Part shown: one piece after another, positions 55,838 to 64,000 of the stretch
Layout: each line of letters begins with the position of its first letter
How positions within the stretch are numbered: position 1 is the stretch's first letter
Source: Cephalotrichum gorgonifer
Lineage: Eukaryota > Ascomycota > Sordariomycetes > Microascales > Microascaceae
Reading direction: 5' to 3'
Length of the DNA stretch: 64,000 bases
NCBI GenBank assembly: GCA_900312665.1
Contig: ONZQ02000016.1
Location: 410,716-474,715 of the forward strand
The notes under the pieces: generated by a model
Seen by the model: only the letters and a program-made list of their open reading frames with translations
What the model was told of the DNA's origin: nothing
Databases searched by the model: none
Made by a program: the position numbers and the translations under genes

Positions 55838-58080
55838 TGCGGAGGTATGAGGGGGGTTCAAGAAGAGTGATGTGGAAGGGGTGTTGGAATGTAACGGCGG
55901 TCCTCGATTTTGCGAGGTAGAAAGAGGATGGTTTCCCCTGGTGTGTGGATAGTGGAATTGATCTGCTTTTCCAACTTGTCAGATTTCTGTGATGTGACCC
56001 GTGATGATCCTCAACTCTCTAAAGAATTGTAGGTGATAAGATGTGGAAGGATATGGATCCCAGGCGTAGGGAAGAGAAAACATGGGTGAGAAAAACAAGG
56101 ACTGGAAGGAGATTTCGACAGATGGGGGATATTTTGTGAGAGGGTCACACTTTGGCAACGGTTTGAAGCCCTCTTTTCATGCGAGTGAGGAATCATTTGC
56201 GACAAGTGAAGCCCACAATGAAGGTGGCAGTCACTCCAAATGGCAACCGTGGTAGTGCTCACTTGGCTCACAGGGACAATCTAGTAAACAATAGAGGGAG
56301 AAATTCGAGAGAAAAAAAGAAAGAAAGAAGGCAGGATAAATCAAATGGAGAGGGAAATGGAGACGACTGAAGTTGTAGACCCAGGGAAAGGCAGGGTCGA
56401 CGTAGGAAAAGGAAAGAGAACTCACTATCGCTTCAGGATGTACGGTTCTCAGACGGGCTCTTCTCCAGGCTCGATCCAACGGATAGATCCAGAGGTATGA
56501 CTGTAGATTTATTTGACTCTCCGTGGAAAGACAAGTCGCGCTCCAGTTCGAAGCTGGGTATGCGGAGGCTGCGGTGGTACAAGAAAACGGCCGACGCGTC
56601 CGCGAAACAACAGCTTGGCTTGACTTGGCTCTTCCTCTCGGCGAGCGACGAGTCGAAGACGTAGAATACCGAAATCCTCAAGATGGTTCGATAGAGGCAA
56701 CTGAGAGAAAAGAATAAGTAGGGGCTAGGCTGGTAAAATGAAGCGGGTAAGGAAACAGCCGACGTTGGTTGGGGGAAAGTAAAAACATAAGAATCAAGAA
56801 ACCTGTGAAGGACTGTTGGTGTTCAGGGAAAAGAGAGAAGGAGAGGAGCCTGTGGGTGAGGGGCTTTTTATGGACAAGAGGGGATCTGACGATGTAATCA
56901 ACGGACTGTTCCGGAAAGTGCCTGGGTTGAAGGTGTGTTTTTCTCTTATTCTTGTTAGTCGTTGTGATTATTAGAATGGGTGGTCTAACGCAGAAGGTGG
57001 GGTCGTGGGTAGAACGGGTTCCGGCCAGCACAGGACCGGAGGGAAATAGGGAAGGTGCGGATTATTGTTTAGGTATAGAGCTTGGAAGGGCTGCCTGGAG
57101 AACCTACGAGGTTCGTCTATAGAAAGAAAGGGCATTATGTGGGATCTAAGATCCCCGATTACGCAGGCAGAAACGTGTTGGTAGATAATGGAGAGCTGGA
57201 TGGGGTATGACACTTCCACAGATCTACGCGATGACTAGGGCCCAAAACACCCTGGATAAGGAAATATAAAAGGGTGGATATGACCAACGTATCCAACGAA
57301 AGGAGGGGTGACGTTCTACAGTGAGCCGACACGTCCAGATTGGGGTCTGGTTCCAAGTCACCAGGGACATGTACATCAAGAGGCAGTTGAGACGAGGTCC
57401 ATTTAAAAACTGGCCACGCCACCGCACCCGGACCAAGCAGTCCTCTCGGAAGTGGGAATGGCTACTTAGACTCCAGGAGAGCCCCGACGTGGGGTAGTGG
57501 TCTCCAGGTCACAAGGGGCATTGGGCCTCCTGCCTGCGGAATGGCAACCACATTTCTGGCCCCGGTGGTTTGACTTTCCCCAAAACTCCAGAAACTGGGT
57601 TGGAGGCAACCATTTCCGCCTAGATTCAAGTGGACGTTATCTAATATAGGCTTCTACAATCGCCTGCTCCCAAGTCATCCAACTCCGCGTAAAGAGATTG
57701 GCCAGCAGGTACGACCTTCGTACCAGTAGAGGCATCCTTATAGGCACTCTCAGAGGGCCACAAAGAGTCGGTACGAAGAATCCGCAAAATATAGGCGACG
57801 GGCGAGAAGTGTATCACAAGGTGAACCCCTAACACGGACACGAGACGTGGTTGAAAGTGGATCATTATGTGTGGAGGAGTCACGTGGGCCTCTCCCCTCA
57901 CCTACAATGTACTCTCACCTAACCGCTCCACCCAGGAGACGACATTGAGATCTCGCGGTAAGGTCAAGCTCCGTTTCCCTCAGAATCTTATTTAGGTGGG
58001 GGACAATTGAGTCATTTTTATCATTCTGATCTCACCTTCCCTCTCAAAAAAAACAAAGCCGCCTGTAAAAAGAAGAAAAA
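55838..58080. promoter_or_regulatory. Divergent upstream region (DNMT5 / 2H-phosphoesterase-like gene)
   Basis: This 2.2-kb region lies between head-to-head starts. I looked on the minus strand for an upstream chromodomain exon for the DNMT5 gene and saw none. No tRNA, repeat array or codon-biased frame is evident. Confidence 0.45.
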
Positions 58081-59268
58081 ATGGACTCACCAGGAAAACG
58101 TCCCGTCCTAGCTTCGGCTTCAAGGGCTTGTTCTTCAAGCGGCATCATGGCCTGCCCGCACCTGCATCCACCGGCCCACCAGACGTTTCTAGATTTCATA
58201 TCCGCCCATGATAACTCCCCCGTACGTGCTCCTGGTCCAGCTACATGCCTCCTGTCTCTTTCTGGGTGTGGCTCTCTCTGGCGTCCTGAATCCTGACTGC
58301 CACGAAATATAATAAAAGGCCAAGATACAAGCAAAGTACTCGGAGCACCGCACCGGCCGCAACGCCCAGCAACACGATGCCTTCCTCTCGCCGTCCTTCG
58401 CGGGCGTCACGCTGGAGTACTACCTCAAGCTCACCGAGGCGTCACCCTCGCCCTACGCTCCCGACGGGATACCGCTAGATCCCCGGAACAGCCTCGTCCT
58501 GTGGGCCCGGCCGCCGGAGCACATCATCCAACTAGCCTCACATATCGGGGCGAAGCTCAAGGAAACAGCTCCACGTATCGTTTTCACTCCCTCCATTTCC
58601 CCTCTATCCTCCTCCCTCCCCCACACCATATCTAACCACTTCCCCAAGACCTCTGGGTCATGCCCCCCCACCGCATGCACCTCACCACCCTCGAGATATC
58701 GCACTCCAAGACGCCGGCCTACATAACCGAAATGGTTCAGCCCCTCCGCCCGCACGTCTCGCGCCTGACGAACCACACCCTCACGCACCGGTCCCGCCTC
58801 GTGAAGCCCTACATCTCCTACGACCTCTCGGGCGTGGCGCTCTCGTTCCTGCCCGCGGCCGGCGAGCCGCACCTCTCGCCCCGCCCCTCCCCCGCGGGCA
58901 CGCAGCAGACGGTCGAGGTCCAGGTCGTCCAGGGCGACGCGTACACCTACCACCACCTCCGCCACGACCTGACCACCATCCTGGAAGATGCGGGCATCAC
59001 CATCGAGCCGAGGTATCAGGTGCCCAGCGCGCACATCACCCTCGCGCGGTACCTGGTCCAGCACGACCACGCGACGCCCGCGGCGAGGAAGCGGTGGGTG
59101 GCGGCGATAGAGGAGGTGAATGCCTGGTTGGAGGAGACGGTGTGGGACGTAGCGGGGGGCGAGTTCATCGGGGAGTGGGTGTTGGGGCAGGAGAGGGGCC
59201 TAGATCTGAGGTGTGGCACGGTGTGGTATGGCGGCGGGAGAACCATCATGACCGGGGAGGGGTTCTAA
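58081..59268 (+). CDS. 2H-phosphoesterase-like (RNA ligase / cyclic nucleotide phosphodiesterase fold) protein
   Basis: Three exons (58081-58221, 58325-58574, 58649-59268) give 336 residues. The 2H fold uses two His-x-Thr motifs; here they are HLTTLE (in PPHRMHLTTLEISHS, about residue 140) and HITLAR (in VPSAHITLARYLV, about residue 260), spaced as in the family. The N-terminus has a conserved fungal segment: IQAKYSEHRTGRNAQQHDAF then LSPSFAGVTLEYYLKL. Members hydrolyse cyclic phosphates on RNA ends or nucleotides; the substrate here is unknown and a catalytic role is inferred from the paired motifs. Intron 1 has donor GTACGT and a weaker AAG acceptor; intron 2 has a CTAAC branch. It is convergent with eL42. 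Confidence 0.78.
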
Positions 59269-59587
59269 ATGTCCCATAGCATGACATCCAGATGGTTCCG
59301 GGGGGGGGTTCGGCCACAACTCCTCCATGCTCCATTAGTACCTGGTTCCAATCATCCATAGAAATAGAATAGAAATGTGCGGCCCCGTCATGCAGAAGGA
59401 TACTTTTGATCTTTCATTCCCTATGGATATGGATCGCCCTTCCGGAAAAAAAATATAACATTTCTACCGAGTTCGTTCTTTTCGCCCAGAGTTCCCGCTC
59501 CCCGTGATTTCATATGCCATGAGTAGTTGAGAGAAGACAAGACGTAAAAAGGGAAAGCTTGACCAAAAACCAGAAAAAAGAGTGCAC
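59269..59587. other. Short convergent 3' region, no gene seen
   Basis: This 319-bp region lies between the stops of the 2H-phosphoesterase-like gene and eL42. It contains an A-run at 59446-59455. It presumably carries both 3' UTRs. Confidence 0.45.
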
Positions 59588-60520
59588 TTAGAAGACAAGG
59601 GCGGCACCCTTGGTCTTCTTGTCACCACCGAGCTCGAAGTGCTTGCAGCGCTTGATAGCGAGCTGGGCCTTGGTCTGTAGGGAGGTTGGAGAGTTAGTAT
59701 CTTCGTCCCTCAGAGCGGCTGTGGCATGATCTCCCCCACGTCATGACCTTCTCAGGACACATGGGGGGGGGGGGTGATGGGTCATGGATGACGGGGAAGA
59801 ACGAGCGGGGGGAGGAGAGCGTATACCTTGCACTTCACGCACTCCAACCTGAGGACGATCTTCTTGGTGGTCTTCGCCTTCTTGTGGAAGACGGGCTTGG
59901 TCTGACCACCATAACCGGACTGCTTGCGGTCATAACGACGCTTTCCCTGGCTGCGAGTCTGTTAGTTTTCGGGCTCTTCGTTTTCGGTTCGGTTCCACAG
60001 TGGACGATGTTGGGCGCGCGAGGGTGAAAGGCAATTCGATGCGCCATGCGCCGGTTCGACAGCAATTCGTCTCGAAGTTCCCTCGTCCATTTATCGTGGG
60101 GTGGGAGAGATCGGGGTCGCAGGAGGGGATACATACGCGAAAAGCGAGGCCTGAGAAGCTTAGGTTAGTACCGTACCACCTCGTTTTGTCTCAAACCGGG
60201 GATGGCTTCGCTCTTGGAGGAAACATACCTTGCCAGCCTTGTACTGGGTGACCTTGTGGGCGGTGTGCTTGCGGCACTCCTTGCCCTTGCAGTAGGTGTT
60301 CCTCGTCTTGGGGATGTTGACCTATTATCGCGCCAAGCCTCGGTCAGCTCGCTTGATTCCTCCTTCTCCTGCGCTTCCATGAAACGACGCTTCTCGAAGC
60401 TCCCCTTCACACGATCCTCCGCCCGCGCAAAGGAGAACAGGCGGAGGGTCGTTCGGGTTCCCTCTTCCAACTAGAATGCAATTCGTCTGCCGGCGTGGGA
60501 AATTTCGTAGAACGTACCAT
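59588..60520 (-). CDS. RPL42: 60S ribosomal protein eL42 (L44/L42A)
   Basis: Five exons (60520-60518, 60321-60229, 60150-60137, 59950-59827, 59674-59588) give exactly 106 residues, the family length. The protein sits near the 60S E site. The sequence opens MVNIPKTRNTYCKGKECRKH and includes the zinc-ribbon cysteines (Cys12, Cys17 and a later CVKCK pair). Residue 56 is Pro (GGQTKP), the form associated with cycloheximide sensitivity in yeasts, where Gln gives resistance. Exon 1 is only the ATG and exon 3 only 14 bp. The intron after ATG is 196 bp. The other introns are 78, 186 and 152 bp. Highly expressed ribosomal protein genes in these fungi often have such early introns. Confidence 0.95.
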
Positions 60521-61609
60521 TTTGGCGGTGTTGTGTCGTTTGCCGTGGGATCCTTGGGGGGGGGAAAGGAAAAAAGTCGAAGTGGAGGGAGGAGGTCGAA
60601 GATCTAGTGGTGCCGCCAAAAGCCGTGCGGGTTGGTGGTGGGATTTCGATTCTGCTTTGTGGGAGTGGTGGGAGGCGTGTGCGATCTCATTGGTCAGTGT
60701 CTGTGGCTTGTGATCGAGTTGAGCCACAGGGCTAATGCACGGACCACCCGACGTTTGGAGCTTGGTCCGGCATCTTAATCACGTGATATCACACACCCGA
60801 CACGCTTTGGAGGACGGTCTTTACTCCGCCTTGATTAGTTATACCCCAGCGTCATCGAATTTATTTCATAGTGTCGATCGCGGCGCGGACCTGGCCAGTT
60901 ATCACACGAGATGGACCGCGTCATTGTCGCAAACCCTGACGAAGATATTGAGCTTGCGATTACGTGACTGAGGATAGACCGGCCACCCGACCTTGCGAAG
61001 AAAAACCTCGTTAGAGCGAATTTTCGGCGCATCATTCATGTACGGTCCGCTGTTTCACCGAGAAAAAGAGTGGGTCGGCGGGCTCCTTATCGCCGATCCG
61101 GCCTTGACATGATGATTGATTAGCAATCATTGGATCCGAAGCACGGGCGTTCTGACTTCAGGATTAACGCAAGGGAGTTAGTTGGCTTTCCCCGGCTCCT
61201 TCGGGCGGAGAGACACCTCCCCCAGAGACTTTGGTTCTGTGATACAAGTTCGAGTTTCCATATTTCCTCCAGCTATCGTACTTCCCCCTTGTTTGGTCTG
61301 TGACTACTCCAATGGGTGCAATTGGGAGGAATTGAATTAATTGATTGGAGAATTGGAATGTCTCGCCGTAAGAAGGCAGTCACGACCTCAAGGATTTGTA
61401 CGACATGGGAAAGCAACTCCCCAATTTAGACTTCCTCTGATAATCTTCTTTCTGATCCCCCATATATTCCTCGATCCCAGTTGGGTTTCTCTTCGCCTCT
61501 CCACTGATAAGGGGATATCACTCGACCCTCAAGCATAACATCCGCCGAAGAAGGAGAGGAAGAAGAAGAAACAACACTCTCGTCATTGTAGTACTCTACA
61601 GAGAGAACT
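60521..61609. promoter_or_regulatory. Divergent promoter region (eL42 / MFS transporter)
   Basis: This 1.1-kb region lies between head-to-head starts. The first 200 bp upstream of eL42 are GC-rich with G/A tracts. It contains no recognised gene. Confidence 0.5.
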
Positions 61610-63702
61610 ATGACTCGGTCGTCGTCACCGTCGACGACGTCCACGGCGGTGGCCGGCGATATGACGCCGCTCCTATCTGACTCGGGCTCGGACGCCACCT
61701 TGCGCGATGGTTACGGGGTTGAGGTTCGGAGTGGGAACGGCGCGGCGCGGGACGGTGGTGGTGACGTCGAGAGTGAGAGCCGGGGTGCCGGTGACGACGG
61801 GATCACCCTCGTGGGGAGGTGGAGGGCCATCTTCATCTCACTGTCGATTTCGATTCTGCTCTTCCTCCAAGGTACGTCCTCGAATCCCGTTAGCCCCCTC
61901 CTCCAAAGACCAAGTTGGCTAACCCGCACCAGCTTCCAACATGTCCGGCATGACACTGACCCAAGGCATCATCGCCCACGACCTAAACTCCTATGCCTCT
62001 CCAATGTGGTTCACGACCGCCTACCTCATCGCCGCGTCGGCCCTCGCTCCCATCATCGGCCGCCTCGCCACCATCTTCCCCCCTCGCACCCTCGTCCCTC
62101 CCTCCGCCACCCTCCTGACCCTCGGCTCCCTATTCAGCTCCCAGTCTGCCACCTTTGCGCAGTTCGTGGTGTCGAGGGTTGTCATGGGCCTGGGCGCCGC
62201 TGGCGTCATGACCCTGGCCGTCGTGTTCGTGCTGGGCCTCGCGAGGGAGAGTAGAAGGGGGTTCTTCATCGGACTCGTCAACGTGTGCTTCACCATTGGC
62301 CTTTCGTTTGGCGCTGTGGTTTTCGGGGCCGTGGAACCGGTGATTGGATGGGTAGGGTCTTTCCTGTCCCCGTTTCCCCTTTGCCCCTTTTGCCCAGTTG
62401 CACCCTGCCTCCCCCTTGTCACCCCTCTGCAAGTAACCCGTCGATTAGAGACTCTGGAGAGCTTGGAGAGACTTTGAGGGCCTAAGCTAACATCTCCCAG
62501 CGAGCTTTGTTCTGGATCCAGGCGCCTATTTCAGCCGCCGCAGGCCTGGGACTGTACCTCTCGCTCCCCCCCTCGGTTGGCGTTAGCGAGCGAACAAGGA
62601 GTGGCACGTTCCGCGAAAAGATACTCAAGATTGACTACCTAGGCGCGTCGATGCTGGTAAGCCCTCCTACCTTATTCTCTCCCTCCGTCCCTCTCACCCC
62701 TGCACGCCGCCTCTGAGAAGACACCGATCCTAATACCCCCCACAGACTTTCTCAATCGTCCTCTTCCTCTACGGCCTGGCAGGCGAGATCCAAGTAACCC
62801 CCATCCTTACCTCCCTCCTCGCCCTCCTAGTCTTCCTCGCGGTGGAGAACTTCTACGCCACGGACCCCATCATACCCCTCAGCGTCCTCTCCTCGCGCGG
62901 GGCCCTCCTCTCCTGCGCCGCCCAGCTCGGCTTCCTGGCCGCCCGCTGGACCCTCCTCTACTACGCGCCCGTCTTCATGCTCGCGGCGCAGGGCTACTCC
63001 CCCGCGGCCGCGGGCTCCATCCTCATCCCCACCAACTTCGGCTTCGGGTCCGGCGGGCTCCTGGTCGGCTGGCTGCACATCCGCCGCAGCGGCAGCTTCT
63101 GGCTCCCCTCAGCGCTGTCGCTCGCCCTCTTCGCCGCGACGATGTACGTCCTCTCCCTCGTCGGCCACCCGGACGTCTCGCCGGCCGTGATGTCGTTCGC
63201 GGTCTTCCTGAACGGGCTGGCGACGGGGGCGGCGCTGAATTACACCCTCGCGCACATCCTTCACCTGAGCCACCCGGGGACGGAGTTCGTGACTACCAGC
63301 CTCATGGGGACGGTTCGCGGGTTCGGCGGCAGCTTCGGGACGGCGATCGGCGGGGGTGTCTTCTACCGCGTGCTTAAAAGGGGGTTGGAGGAGGGGTACG
63401 CGGCGCTCGATGGAGGCGGGGGGCTGAGCAGGGAGAGGGAGGAGCTGGTGAGGAGGCTATTGGGGAGTCCGGCGTACGTGTTTGGCGGGGGACTGAGCGG
63501 GGAGGAGAGGGATGTTGCGATCGAGGGGTACGCGGGCGCATCGAGGTGGACGTGGAAGATGGCGGCGGCGATGGGGGTGGTGGTCGCGGTCGTGCAGTTG
63601 GGCACAGGGTGGACAAGTCCTAAGGAGAGGAAGGAGCGGGAGGCGGGGGATGCGGAGGCTAGGGCGAGACTGATGGAGAATGAGGGCGTTGGGGAGGCTT
63701 GA
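61610..63702 (+). CDS. MFS transporter, DHA2-type (drug:H+ or vacuolar basic amino acid family)
   Basis: Four exons (61610-61871, 61933-62351, 62501-62656, 62746-63702) give 597 residues. Landmarks are the helix-1/2 region SGMTLTQGIIAHDLNSYASP then MWFTTAYLIAASALAPIIGR, the motif FVVSRVVMGLGAAGVMTLAV and the loop GLARESRRGFFIGLVNVCFT. About 12-14 membrane segments can be read. An 80-residue acidic/Ser-rich cytoplasmic N-terminus is followed by a C-terminus with a poorly conserved extension (SPKERKEREAGD). The closest functional groups are toxin/drug efflux pumps and fungal vacuolar amino-acid carriers (Vba-like); sequence alone does not decide. Exon 1 ends CTCCAAG/GTACGT. It is divergent from eL42. 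Confidence 0.88.
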
Positions 63703-64000
63703 GTTTGAGGTGTTGGGGGAGGGATGTTCTGTATCAAAGGAGGGGGGGGGGCGCGTGGGAGGGAAAGGGTGAAAGCGAAGATCCTTCCTCTACGGTGCGC
63801 TGCTCGCGTAGCATGTAAATTGGGGGTAAACCAAGCCTGACCGCAATGCAACCAGAAGAAAAAAACCAGCATTCCATGTCCATGATGTTTGTTGATATCC
63901 CCCACAAGGATCCGCTGTTGATATATCCCACGTATCAGGTCAGCGCAAGCGACTTACACACTTCCGCGGCAAAAATTCAGGAGAGGCGGCTTTGCTCTGC
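63703..64000. other. 3' flank of the MFS transporter to the window edge
   Basis: I see no gene. A G-run lies at about 63742-63751. Reading frames here are antisense continuations of the transporter frame and short. Confidence 0.4.

Overview
This window looks like nuclear DNA of a filamentous ascomycete (Pezizomycotina, probably Sordariomycetes-like). Most genes carry short GT-AG introns with CTAAC/CTGAC-type branch sites, coding DNA is GC-rich, and the gene families are typical of these fungi: an ascomycete laccase, Zn2Cys6 regulator, Dal5-type permease, DOMON-cytochrome b561 protein, CVNH secreted protein and a DNMT5-class DNA methyltransferase. I assembled all gene models by eye by joining exons in phase. 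There is no transcript evidence. I saw no transposase, reverse transcriptase, CRISPR array or rRNA.

Layout, left to right. Positions 1-12.8 kb hold a 5'-partial mitochondrial methionyl-tRNA formyltransferase, a PPR protein, the splicing factor Cwf18, a secreted CVNH protein, a DOMON/b561 redox protein and a Thr-rich secreted protein. A gene-free stretch of about 7 kb follows. A laccase with all copper ligands lies at 19.8-22.2 kb. From 22.2 to 30.7 kb is a relatively AT-rich, gene-poor interval. It carries two intron-containing tRNA genes (Asp-GTC, Gln-CTG), a frameshifted gene relic, hydrophobic relics and one isolated GC-rich coding-like block.

From 30.7 to 42.6 kb comes a compact set: Zn2Cys6 regulator, anion:cation-symporter-type MFS permease, flavin monooxygenase and a cupin of the hydroxylaminobenzoate-lyase (PnbB/DUF4863) type. 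Together these could form a catabolic module for an aromatic amine or nitro acid (inference). An ankyrin protein and a small, probably mitochondrial protein follow. The largest gene, at 48.1-55.8 kb, encodes a DNMT5-type fusion of a cytosine-5 methyltransferase, a RING finger and a SNF2 ATPase. Its open frame is broken by one in-frame TAG. A 137-bp degenerate copy of its catalytic region lies about 7 kb away in opposite orientation. The window ends with a 2H-phosphoesterase-like gene, ribosomal protein eL42 (L44) and an MFS drug/amino-acid-type transporter.

Apart from a run of three + strand genes at 42-46.6 kb, genes alternate strictly between divergent and convergent neighbours, so most share an upstream region with one neighbour and a 3' region with the other.
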